Part shown: piece after piece, positions 33,990-44,190 of the stretch | How positions within the stretch are numbered: the first letter of the stretch is position 1 | Layout: every line of letters starts with the position of its first letter | DNA from: Spirometra erinaceieuropaei | Taxonomy: Eukaryota > Platyhelminthes > Cestoda > Diphyllobothriidea > Diphyllobothriidae | Assembly (NCBI GenBank): GCA_902702965.1 | Contig: CACRXP010000002.1 | Coordinates: forward strand, 628,872-692,871 | Direction of reading: 5' to 3' | DNA: 64,000 nt | Notes under the pieces: generated by a model | Told to the model about the DNA's origin: nothing | The model's database searches: none | The model's input: the letters and a program-made list of their open reading frames with translations, nothing else | Position numbers and translations under genes: made by a program

Positions 33990-35344
33990 AACCCTGGTTT
34001 AGTGGTGGTGGATATTAGCAAACGGGTTGGACTAAACCGGGAACGGACTCCTGGTATTGGATGCTGGAATGCCCTGGACCCTGGTGTCCAAAGTCTGATG
34101 ACGCGCAGTCTTCATTAGTGCAGCATGCATGTCTGCTGCCTGTCTGAAGTCCGATTCCCCTACTCAAGCGCCAACTTCCACTTTGCCCTGTACTACAGCG
34201 GCCCACCCAACTCTTCTGGCAGACACGGGGTGGCTATCGCAAGCAAGCAAGTCCTGCACTACTTGAATGGAAATCAGTCAATGACTGGATGGCTTACGTG
34301 CGACTGAAGGGTCACTTTGCGAACATCTCTGCCATCTCCGTGTACGCGCCAACATCAGCTGCCGAACAGCGCAATAAGGAGACCATCTACTCGCAGTTGC
34401 AGGAGTTGGTTGAAAGACTTCCTCGACATAATCTGCTGACTGTTGCCGGGACCTGAAATGGCCGAACTGTATCCGGCGACTCTTCAAACAGTCACCTTAT
34501 TGGCCGTTCTGGGCTATTCTCTCGATGCGAGAATTGTGAGTGAATGCTAAACTTGGCTGGTCAGAACCGACTGTATCTCACTAACGCATGCTTCTGCATC
34601 GCCACAAACATCTGCTGACCTGATATTCCAATGACGAATATACGAACTGTCAGATCGACTGCACTTTAGTAGGTTCAATGTTCCGCAGCTGGGTTAACGA
34701 TAGCAGGTCGGTGCGTGGCGCCGAAAATGGTAACGCCCATAGGTCTGATCATCTCGTCGGCACACCCTTGAAAGTTCACTTCTCATCTGCACCCAAAATG
34801 CCGCGTGCGAGACGTCGTGATGTCACCAAACTCCGATAACCCATCACTTCAAAGGCCCTGAGAAGAGAAATCCAGTCCCGTTTTACGACCCGGGCCGACG
34901 GAAAAGGCAGTGGCCAGTAGTTATCAGTCTATGGGGCACCTGAGGGAATTATTGGATTCACCCATCGGCTGGATCAGCGGAGGAATCCTGCAGTTGTTCA
35001 TCCAGACGACTCAAACCACGCCCTTTAGCGATGCCTCCGTCCACCAACTGCAGAAAATGATAGCAAAATCGACTAGAGATGACCGGTAGAAATATTGGGC
35101 TGAGATAGCGATCTCTGTGGAGCAGGCCCTAAATGTTGGTAAAACTAAAAATCTCTGTCAGGAGACTTAATGACTGTTTGCACTATGAATGGTGGCCTTA
35201 CTGCTGACAATTAAGCCTTATCGCCTCAGTCTTTGGTGTTCTATAGTCTGGTGTCACAAGTAAATGAAGTCGCTACCAACTTGTTTTTGAGCTGCATCCG
35301 TCAAGATTCATGGCTTCCCGCTTGAGGGAGTAGACAGTTTCAAA
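33990..35344 (+). pseudogene. RTE-type LINE relic: endonuclease and part of RT
   Basis: Plus-strand pieces in shifting frames: 'MHVCCLSEVRFPYSSANFHF' then 'ALYYSGPPNSSGRHGVAIAS' (the apurinic-type endonuclease region of RTE LINEs), and 'LKGHFANISAISVYAPTSAA'. Numerous stops follow, then 'GVDSF'-type coding at 35326-35350. The element continues at 36444 after a nested insertion. Confidence 0.65.
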
Positions 35345-36443
35345 TACAAGAAGTAGAAGCGATCGCTGGAATAAGGACTTTATTCGCCTAACGTTTCGGA
35401 TCCTCCATTGAACCCATCATCAGAGACAGTGACAGAAACGGGTGATTCGTGCACAAGAAGTTGCGGTATTTATAGAGTGCAGTCTCTATGCTACCGTATA
35501 CCTATGATAATTAACCGCTCTCTCCTTCATCAAGAATTGTTGCTACGAGCAACCTGAGTCGTAGTTCATGGGAACTCAGTCTATCAACAAGTTCAACGAC
35601 GTCCCACTCCATATTCCGTGCTGAGGCATAGTCTGGTCAAAGTAATTAACCGCTCGGGGAGCGCGCGGGCCGATGAGCCAGATGGGCGAGCAGCCATCAC
35701 GCCAGCATTCAATGGTAGGGAGGCGTTCACCGATCGTTCTTACGGAACTCACTCGCTCCGTTGTGCCTTACGGGCTCTCTCTCGAGCCCAACCAGCTGCC
35801 GCACAGCGGCGCATGATGTAGGTAGTGTGTTATTACCAACAAAGACAAGGGAGACTGGAAAGGCCATTTCTAGCATATTAGCCGTCGTCAGCCAGTCATA
35901 CCCAACCCCGAAGTGTGGAGCACCTGAGGCTCGAATTCGCGACCTGTTAGTTAGAAGCCCAACGCCTCTAACCACTGGGCCACGGAGCCGTTGTCTTGTC
36001 GGCTTCGATCGGGAATATACAATGGTGATGAGATTTCAGCAACTAACAACTTGCATGACGACCATCAAGTAGTTAGCCCACCAGCGGGCAACAATTCTTG
36101 GTGAAGGGGAGAGCGGTTAATTATCATAGGTATACGGTAGCATAGAGACTGCATCCTTGAAACATCGCAACTTCCTGTGCACGAATCACCCGTTCCTGTC
36201 ACTGTCTCTGATGATGGGTTCAAGTGAGAATCCGAAAAGTCAGGCGAATAAAGCCCTTGTTCCAGCGATCGCTTGTCAACTAGTTCTTGTAACTCGCCTC
36301 TTCGCATGTATCGGCTATTAGTTCCGTGCTTGACTTATAAATTACAATAGTACCTTTGTTAATAGAAGCGAAGAGACGAGTTCCAGGAAGTAGTCGCAAA
36401 GAAGGGAACACGATCGCTGTAACAAAATCTGTCAACGTAAAGA
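35345..36443. mobile_element. Composite PLE insertion with 16-bp target site duplication
   Basis: The 16-bp sequence AGTAGACAGTTTCAAA occurs at 35329-35344 and 36444-36459, at the same codons of the split RTE. Inside lie a minus PLE tail (35345-35545), a plus endonuclease end (about 35570-35735), a minus SINE B (35835-35990), a plus PLE tail (36060-36280), and a minus piece with the 'LLPGTRLFASIN' block and tail end (36355-36443). The two long tails face each other. Confidence 0.7.
35835..35990 (-). repeat. SINE family B inside the composite PLE insertion
   Basis: Reverse complement: 'GGCTCCGTGGCCCAGTGGTT', 'GGGCTTCTAACTAACAGGTC', 'TGACTGGCTGACGACGGCTA', 'CCTTGTCTTTGTTGGTAATA'. One of the best-preserved copies here. 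Confidence 0.7.
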
Positions 36444-37130
36444 AGTAGACAGTTTCAAACACTTCGGGACGAGGCCGCTGTGCAATGAACGGAGTAAGGA
36501 CAACATTGTCTCCCAAATCGAGGCTGCTCGTAAGGTCTTCTCAATCCTCAGAAAATGCCTATGAACCCGATGCAACATCTCCATCGCCACGCAAGGTCTT
36601 CTCAATCCTTAAAAAATGCCTATGAACCCGACGCAACATCTCCATCGCCCGTGTATCGTGCATCCGGTCGACCAGTCCCCCTCTACGGTTGTGGATGCTG
36701 GGCTTTGTGCGTGGAAAATGAGCAAAGACTGGTGGTACTGGGCCGTCACTGCTGAAGGACCATCCTTCGAGTGAAGTGCACCAATTTCGTCTCAGGTAAG
36801 ACGGTCTGCACTCGCTGTGACAATATCACAAGATATATCAGGCCATCCAAAAATATGGCTGAGGTGGTTCAGGCACATTCTTCGTCCTCCGCCACACAAG
36901 CTCAGTTATACTGCCCTCGATTCGGCGCCGTTGCTCACCTGGGGACGTCGAAGAGGAGATCAATTCAAGACCTGGCTCGACACAGTTCGTCAAGACATGG
37001 AAGTGGTTCTTGAATCTTCGATATGCGGTCTCCGTCGTTGGAGAGGAGAATGGGGGTTGAGCTGTCGAGATTCGCTGCCGCAAATCGTCGCGCGTAGACA
37101 GGTGCTATTCGTGACATCATCGGAGCCGGC
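36444..37130 (+). pseudogene. RTE-type LINE relic: C-terminal part
   Basis: Continues the element split at 35344: 'VDSFKHFGTRPL', 'NIVSQIEAARKVFSILRKCL', 'GRPVPLYGCGCWALCVENEQ', 'RTILRVKCTNFVSG', then in another frame 'WFRHILRPPPHKLSYTALDS', 'APLLTWGRRRGDQFKTWLDT' and 'VRQDMEVVLESSICGLRRWR'. This is the conserved C-terminal order of RTE polymerases. A 61-bp tandem duplication (36532-36592 and 36593-36650) and several stops disable it. Confidence 0.75.
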
Positions 37131-37519
37131 TAAATCAGGCATGATCACAGCCGCATCGAGTACAAGTGTATGCAATTTGACGTTTCTCAAAGCAAAAGTG
37201 TTTTTTAGAGTCTCCGAGTAAGAAAACCACTTAACTCATTTTCACAAAGCCTTGAGGTCTGTAGCTTAGCAGTTGTTCCCAAGCGGGCAGACAGTTCACG
37301 GTCTTGAAATATGTCACGATTATACATTTTCTTCAAACCAAACTTACTTTTTTAGGGTAGAAGCCTTGAAGAAGACATAGTTTTCTACGTAATCAGGGCA
37401 CGTAGGGGCATTTTTGCGCATGCTGTCTGGAAAATATACTTGGTTTATAAGGACATCGAAAGTAGGTGGAGTTAATCATACTACCTAAGTAGCCGTTTTT
37501 TAAGCGTGTGTGATTTTTT

Positions 37520-37689
37520 TAGGCGTACAGAAAGACATTCATTCAAAAGTTGGCATCCTTATGTGGCTGGAATATCCTGGAATTGTGCTGCACGTTAATC
37601 AATCTTACAATCCTACTTAAGTAATTCTTCCCAGCTGAAATCACACCTCGGAATTTCGGTCAATATTACACGAGGTGAATCACCTACTG
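37520..37689. repeat. Foldback element, right-end fragment
   Basis: 'CTCGGAATTTCGGTCAATAT' and terminal 'GTGAATCACCTACTG' followed by TA. Diverged from the full copies. Confidence 0.5.
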
Positions 37690-38029
37690 TACTTCAGCAG
37701 AGCTGCGGGCATCCAGGCGTATTTGTAGGTGGCAGATAGTCGTACGATCTTTATCGAAGTCTTGTTGTGAACTTTTCAAGCGCTTGGGCCTGACTAGTGA
37801 GCAGTCCCTCAAGTTTTACTCCATGTTCTTTGGATAGTTTTGTGACAAAATCACAAAGCGCCATGGCTAGAATGTTAAAGTTGATGCCGTTTTCCAGTCA
37901 AGTCTTTTAACTCCCCCAGAAGTTAATGCACGAGTTTGGGGTAAATCCTTCCGGCTCGGTCCGGAAGTCAGCGCCTATCCCCACAAGAATACGAGAACAC
38001 CTGCCGGCATGGCTGAGAAAGGGTGAAGT

Positions 38030-38510
38030 TAAGAGCATACCCAGCTCCATCCTCGCACACGTGGTTGATTCTTAGCATCGTATGGATCCCAACGAAGCCC
38101 TCCGTGTGATTTACAAGGTCTCACCTAACTGGCCTAAGCAACTGGGTAAGAGCCTACTAGCAACGGCAGAGGCAACTGCCATCAGGCTACAGAGGCCGGT
38201 CCTGTGCGCGCAGAAGAACCTCTCGCACGCTCCGCGTCTACCGTGGGCAAGGATCGATTAACAGAATGCATGTCTCCGCGCCCCCGTCCCTCCCCCTCAC
38301 CCTTGTGACACAGCCCTATCTAATCCTCACTGTCACTTACCCCCTCCTCTCACCCCTCTCCCCCTTCCCTTATTCCCACACCCCCTTGTATAAAAAGACG
38401 AACCGTAATCGATTCCTCTTATCGCCGACATGTTTCATTTTGTACCTCGTTGCCATGTGAACGTACCGACCCGATGAGGATTTATCGAACGCACGCTTGT
38501 GCTCGCCAAG
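38030..38510 (+). pseudogene. Penelope-like element (second family): endonuclease C-terminus and 3' UTR
   Basis: Collinear with 11510-11960: 'ILAHVVDS' (shifted frame), 'SYGSQRSPPCDLQGLT' out of frame, then blocks encoding 'LATAEATAIRL' and 'PVLCAQKNL'. A long C-rich 3' UTR follows, with 'GTATAAAAAGACG' and 'GTAATCGATTCCTCTTATC'. The 5' part is missing. Confidence 0.6.
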
Positions 38511-38835
38511 TGCTTTTCCAAAAGTAGTTCAGTTTAAATCCATCAGTTTCAGTGAAATAGCCGTGTAAAATTCACGTTCTGCCATCAGGCAAGCAGCAGT
38601 ATGTGAATACTGACTGATCTTCAATATTCCGAGCACAGGTATCAGATTAGAGCCCAAACGCATTTTCGATGGTTTCTTGCCGCGGCGTGACTCGGGTGTG
38701 ATGGTTTCGAGTCATCAGTGTGTTCCCCTGTGCTTTCGGCTATATGCTCCCTGAAGTCAGCCGTGGCGCTCCCAATGCTCTAATGACAACACTGCAGTTA
38801 AAACACACTTTTGTCGTTAAAATAACCAGAATTCA

Positions 38836-39110
38836 TAGTCATCTAGTGGATTCTAGGTGAATTACTTAGGAAATCCTGCTTGGGCAGTCAATTTACTGTA
38901 TCAGATTTGGTGAATTCCAGACGTTGCAGTAGGTTGGGCGGGTAACTTCACCCAAATGCGATTAAACTCGCGTCGTCCGGCGGGGCCTCGTAGCTCGGGT
39001 GGTTAGAGCCTTGGCTGTACTAAAGCCTTCCCCCTTACTGTGTGGGCTCGAATTCCAACGAGGCGCCGAGTTTTTCACAGTTGGGTCAATATGAATAACC
39101 AGAATTATAA
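38836..39110 (+). repeat. SINE family A copy
   Basis: Near-complete: left flank from 'GTCATCTAGTGGATTCTAGG', tRNA-like core 38983-39067, right flank 'CACAGTTGGGTCAATATGAA'. The core is the best match to a cloverleaf among the copies. Confidence 0.7.
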
Positions 39111-39764
39111 ACCACGCTTGTTTGTTTTTAGACATCTTCGAAACGCGAAAGTAGAATGGCAAGCCTCTTATAGGGAAGATCTAGTTTGTGCATTCAGGGA
39201 ACAAACCTGGTCAAGAAACAAGTGAAGTTTTGGCACAAAATCGCCCGGAGGGCTGAAAATTTATCGATTCCTTTTGTACCTGCATGTAGGAGTGGCTTGA
39301 TTGTAGCTCTTCAGCTAAGAATTTCTTTAATTTATTCCGAGAACATTTAAGTGCTTAATTTAACTAGGATGATAAGGATGGCAAATCATTCAGAGTCATT
39401 TGGTATCGTCGCCACCTGGTTTATAGTCACATTTGCCTAAGTGAGGTTCGTTTGTGTCACGGGGTTCAAATTGGATTTCTTTTTGTTTTCAGCTAGCAGT
39501 ACCCTCAGTAAGCTAAGTCACGTGTTAGCAGGGCAATCGCTCGCGCTGTGGAAATTTGACATGATCCATTTTCATCCATGGTCATTCACACTGTGTATGC
39601 TCAGATAACCCAATGAGGAAGCATAGCACAAACGCAGAAAAGGCAGACTGCCACATCGAGGCTTTTGGTGACGTTGCGCGTTCTCCCCCCCCCTGTCTTC
39701 ACTGTGAACATCTACTCGGACTTCATGAAATTTATGCGACTGTTCGTATTCCAGGTGTATTTAT

Positions 39765-40620
39765 AAGTAGGGAAGAAGTCTTTCGATCCTCGGGACCATT
39801 TTTTTTATTCGTCTGCGTTTTCGAACCCGTACAATAGAATCCATCGCCAGAGATAAAAGCCGCAACAGAACAAGTAACAGTTCTAGGGGGCATGAGCCAA
39901 TCAAACATCGGTGATGCCAGTCTGGGGGCGGCTGCGCAAAGCTCCGTATGTCGGTGCCGGATCGATATGTCGACTGACTGAGTTCACATCGGGTCAATTC
40001 GTGGTTTGTCCTGCTTCTAATTTGGGCGATTGCCTTCGTGGCTGCAAAGTTTAACAGGGGACCCTTTGCGTAGGTGTGGGCAGCCACTTGTGGTAATTCG
40101 TCACCCCATCGTACGACCAGCTTACATTCGTATATGCGCGACCCGAGTATGCGTTCAGCCTGACCTGCGTAGGTACAAGGGCAGTTGAGGCACGACCACT
40201 CAGTGACATTTAATCGGTCCTTGAGTTGCATAACTCTGTTGTGTAAGGCAGCTTTGGACCGGTGTGCAGTTCTGGCGCCTAGACCTGAAGCAATGCACTT
40301 GGTCACCTCTGACACGTCCTTGATGTACGGCAGGGCCTGCCACGCCATAGGTGCTGTCCCCGGACAGGTCATCTAGGGACGAAAGCGTAGGCATCGGTTT
40401 ATGAACGTCTTCCGACGGCCGTTCCGAGTAAACTGGTCGCGGATACATCGCGTGGACGAGTTGCCCCGGAGAAACTTCGGTTTCGAACTACAGATGGGAC
40501 TGCCTTTTTAGGGGAACGATCAGCCGCAGTGGAGCATCTGGTTTCTGGATCGTTGACAAACCATAAATTCGGGCCAGAGCAGCGTCCGCTGGTCACATTT
40601 AACGCCAGTCGTTCTCCAAG
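39765..40620 (-). pseudogene. Penelope-like element relic with internal deletion
   Basis: Minus strand, right to left: 40600-40480 encodes 'ARIYGLSTIQKPDAPLRLIV', the PLE finger motif. After a deletion of most of the RT, 40372-39761 encodes 'WQALPYIKDVSEV', 'AHRSKAALHNRVMQLKDRL', a weakened GIY-YIG nuclease ('YAGQAERILGSRIYE') and a 3' tail region with 'PRIERLLPY'. In the nuclease the YIG-like block reads YAGQA and the usual EH is replaced by EC. Confidence 0.7.
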
Positions 40621-42150
40621 AACACATTTAGTGCTTAATTTCTCTAAGTAGTTTATTCCACCGACCAGTTACCGCTTTGACTTGTCGTCCCTGTGCTGAT
40701 CTATAATATTCTCTGCCATCAAGCAGAGCCTCCGCTTTTGTGTGCTAGTCTTCTTAATTCATTACGACAGTTGATCGTCTCTCATTAGCGGGGAGAATGA
40801 GAACTTGTTCTTCCATCCCTAGTTCCTTCATACTTGTTAATCCAATAATTGAAACACATTGGGTTAATCTGTGTGCCATCGGTAAGGAGGCGGCACTTTG
40901 TTGGACGGAGTGTTTCTTACCATCGGTTGTTTCACTTCTAAGAAGCACGACTTCAAGGGCTGCAATGAAGTCGACAGGGTCGACATTGGTACTGCTAAAA
41001 CGAGCTTAATTCCGTAGCACCCGTATTTGCCGCTGTGTTAGCTACTTGTATGAGGGGCTGTGGACCAAGTTCGAGCTTCCCGCATCTGATGGTTGTAACA
41101 TAGTCCGCTTCTGTTCCAAACTTGCCGGCTTCTTGGCCTTTCTGTGATATTACACAACAAAGATTGTCTCACCAAGGCCCTCAGCAATGGGACCACTGGG
41201 AATGCGGACACACTCCTCTTCTACTCTGCCCGCTCACAGTTTTATGTTTCTGTAGACACCAATGGCAGTCGTCGGTCAGAACTCTGGTCATCTCTCCCAG
41301 ATCCCAGACTGCCAATTTGCTGTCCAATGAAGGGACTCCAAAAACTACTGTTTCAGTTGGTGTTTAGGCTACTTCGACGAATTCGAATTTGTACGCCTAT
41401 TTTAAAGTACAGTTTTCAGTATTGTGAAGTGACTTGCGTTCAGTTGTTTTGTGATTTCCAGCATCGAAATGAAAGCTCCCTTCGAAGCCACCTGAGTTCG
41501 AGATGTTTTGTTGGCAGTTTCTTACAAATCGGAAAGTCTATATTGCACGTACTGATTAGACAGTGACATCCTTCGTACAAAAACCGTCAGGATTAGCTTT
41601 AAATCCGCTAAAAATTTGGAATTCTATCGTGTTTGAATCAGTATGAGGGATTTTTTGAATGGAACACTCCGCCCCCAGCTTTGTTGTTGAAACAAACGGC
41701 AATTCGAAGCCTCATCTGGCGTGCAATCGTGTAACAAAGGTTTGAAAGTGCAGCTTTGTTTTTATACCTAGGTGTTTGGGGTCTGATAAGAAGGAAAGAA
41801 TAAACAGGACCATATGTCGGCTGGGAATGAATTACCATCAACCCGTCTGCTAACTTAGCCGGCCCCCTGTCCACTTCTCTCCCCAGCCCCCCTCCTCCTC
41901 AGGGTGCGATGCCATCTCTTCCGTCCTCGGTCGGGCGGCCTGACTGCAAAATGCAGCGGTGCGGTAGTGACTTTACGAATGTACTATTTAATCTCTAGAC
42001 ACTTCAGAAAGCAGACTAAAAGGAATGCAACAGTTGGGAGTGACGTTTTACGTGCATATATGCCTAAATTGCATATCCACCGGGTGCGTCTGGTCAGCTG
42101 TACACTTTTGTCTTCGATGACCGTCTGTTCCCTTCTGTTAGTGCCACCCC
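40621..42150. other. No gene recognised
   Basis: Frames of up to 148 codons (41904-42350 runs in frame into the severin first exon but crosses its promoter). No domain or shared repeat was identified. Confidence 0.35.
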
Positions 42151-42159
42151 TCTCAGCTC

Positions 42160-42220
42160 ATTGGTCGCATTATGTGCCCCGTTTGTCGCCCTTAAGCCCC
42201 CTTTTTTGCATTTTATATAA
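42160..42220 (+). promoter_or_regulatory. Predicted core promoter of severin first exon 1a
   Basis: ATTGG (inverted CCAAT) at 42160, ATTATGTGC at 42169, and a strong TATATAA at 42214, 44 bp before the ATG. Spacing and order match the promoters at 51573, 58513 and 62870. Confidence 0.55.
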
Positions 42221-42257
42221 AAGCGGCTTCCCTTGTGCCGGTCCTGATGTAAATATC

Positions 42258-42336
42258 ATGGGCAGTTCGACTAAGTACGAATGGAAACACCTTCAACTCC
42301 CTTCCTTTGCCACCGATAGTGAAAGGAGCGTAAAAA
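42258..42336 (+). CDS. Isolated severin-type first exon 1a
   Basis: ATG at 42258, 26 codons plus one base, then donor GTATGT. Begins 'MGSSTKYEWKHLQLPSFATD' and ends 'RSVK'. It aligns with the gene A leader: a Tyr-x-Trp pair followed by a short acidic-basic tail, same split-codon phase. No exon 2 follows for 21 kb until 63740. It may be an alternative first exon of the downstream severin gene or a leftover of a lost duplicate. Starting at 42258 rather than at the upstream in-frame ATGs is supported by the TATA box and by alignment with 51678. Confidence 0.7.
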
Positions 42337-42415
42337 GTATGTTCCCGTGATACTTGACTTGTATCCTTTTAATAATGCATTATAATACCGTTGACTGTGA
42401 TACTAACAACTATGG

Positions 42416-42431
42416 TGGTAGTAGTAGTAGC

Positions 42432-42528
<97 letters not shown>
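42416..42528 (+). repeat. (AGT)n microsatellite
   Basis: About 37 near-perfect GTA/AGT units, 80 bp after the donor of first exon 1a. Confidence 0.97.
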
Positions 42529-43025
42529 ATGATAATAACAGTATTGGAACTTTAAAGCAAACTTTCCTTCATACGGGCTACGGGAAATGAGATCTCCCCA
42601 ACTTTTTCAAAGAAGAAAGATCACGATTAACAATAGGTCCATCTTGGTAACACATTAAGGCAAAGGGTTAAGTATATGTGCAAGGTGAGGAAAAACTTTG
42701 GAGAACTGTCCACACATATCTTTAAAAGTAGGTGTTGTTCAGTGGAGTTTTGACCGGCCCTTCGCCGGAGGGATGTCGTCCGCTGACCTGTACCAACACG
42801 AGGAGTCTGCGCTGCTGAAATATCTACATTGGTTCATTGTCCTGCACCCTTCCCCCCACCCACGCAATTCTTTAGTGAGGGAAAAGCTAATTTTTAAAAA
42901 AAATCAACACAAAAAGCAGTCAGGCAGTAAAAAAAACACTCGAAATATTGTTAGATGGAATATATACGTCTGCTAGTAAAGCAGGAGTGCTAGACGGCTA
43001 GTAAATTCGTTAAATAACAGTGTTG

Positions 43026-44190
43026 AAGAAGGAGACACGATCGCTAGGACAAGAGCTTTATTAGCCTGACGTTTCGGATTCCTGCGCTAACCCAGCATCA
43101 GAGACAAAAGGGGCTACGGGGGTTCATGCACAAGGGGCTGCAGTATTTATAGGATGCAGTCGTCATGCTACCGCATACCTATGAATGTTCACGGCTACCC
43201 GCCCCCCCTCCCCCTTCACCAGGGATCGTTGCACTTGGTGTGCTAACAACTTGATGGCCGACATTCGCGTCGTTATTTGCTGCAATTTCATCACGCGTGT
43301 TGGATGTTGGTGTGATGATTGCTCGACCATCTGATCCACCGACCTTGGCGTTGAGAAAAGTATCCACCTTTGCGCTTTCCGCGTGGCTAATTACTCCGCC
43401 TAGGCGAAGTCTCAGCACCGAGTATGGAAGGGAAGGTCATTGCACTTGTTAATGGACTGGGGCCAGTAAACCATGACTCAAGCACCTCCCGGCTCACACA
43501 GTTGTCACCTCTTGCGAGAATTTCGGCTTCGTCGAATTTGAATGTGTGGCCGGATCTCGCCAAATGAGACGCAACTTGAGAGCTGGCGTCATTTCTCCGC
43601 ACCACTGCAGCGTGTTCAGCCATTCGCGTTCGGAGCTGTCGTCCGGTTTCTCCGACGTAGTTTCTTTGTCCACAACTGTACCAGATCCGACAAACGACTC
43701 CAGAAGTTTCTTGCCGTGGCAGTGGGTCCTTCGGTTTCATTACCTGACGCCTGATGGTTGCCTCCGGTCTGTGTGCAACTCCAACCCTAAGTGGTGCGAA
43801 AAGGCAGCCGTCAGTTTCCGAAGCGTTCTTGACATACGGAAGCGCTCGCCAAACTTTGGTGTCCGTGCGGTCAGCCTTTTCGTCCCTTTTGCGTAGGCAC
43901 CGGTTGACGAAGTTGCGCGGGTAGCCATTGGCTTTGAAGACCCGTCGGAGGCATTGTAGTTCGGCAATCTTGTCTTCCGGCTCACGGCAGTGCCTTTCGG
44001 CACGCCGATAGAGCGTTCTTACACAACTGCGTTTGAGTCTGATTGGGTGGTTGCTGTTGAAATTCAGTACATGCATCGTATTTGTCGCTTTCCTGGACAC
44101 TTTGGTCTTTAGTCCACTACAGTCTTTGCGGCATGCGAGGACATCCAGGAAGGCCAGCTGGTTGTTCTCTTCCCCCTCCATCGTTAATTG
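43026..44190 (-). mobile_element. 5'-truncated Penelope-like element with open endonuclease
   Basis: 3' tail at 43026-43260 (ACACGATCGCTAGGACAAGA, 'CCTGACGTTTCGGATTCC', 'GCAGTATTTATAGGATGCAG'), then the open coding region 43387-44181. The RT core is absent. This is the best-preserved 3' half of the PLE-1 family in the window. Confidence 0.8.
43387..44181 (-). CDS. PLE C-terminal polyprotein with GIY-YIG endonuclease
   Basis: 264 open codons. Order: end of RT ('NNQLAFLDVLACRKDCSGLK', 'LNFNSNHPIRLKRSCVRTL'), linker ('ANGYPRNFVNRCLRKRD', 'WRALPYVKNASE', 'VAHRPEATIRRQVMKPKD'), then nuclease: 'SGVVCRIWYSCGQ', 'YVGETGRQLRTRMAEH' (YIG-like strand, catalytic-type Arg and Glu-His), 'ASHLARSGHTFKFDEAEILA' and 'SREVLESWF'. 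PLEs use this nuclease for target nicking. The nuclease region is intact by eye, but the polymerase is missing, so this copy cannot mobilise itself. Confidence 0.85.
   Translation of the reverse strand: MEGEENNQLAFLDVLACRKDCSGLKTKVSRKATNTMHVLNFNSNHPIRLKRSCVRTLYRRAERHCREPEDKIAELQCLRRVFKANGYPRNFVNRCLRKRDEKADRTDTKVWRALPYVKNASETDGCLFAPLRVGVAHRPEATIRRQVMKPKDPLPRQETSGVVCRIWYSCGQRNYVGETGRQLRTRMAEHAAVVRRNDASSQVASHLARSGHTFKFDEAEILARGDNCVSREVLESWFTGPSPLTSAMTFPSILGAETSPRRSN

Noticed and set aside
41904..42350. 148-codon frame running into severin first exon 1a
   Set aside because: It crosses the TATA and ATTGG elements, and the upstream part resembles nothing in the other leaders. The ATG at 42258 aligns with the paralogous starts.
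42354..42590. Ser-rich 78-codon open frame
   Set aside because: Produced by the (AGT)n microsatellite just after a first exon.
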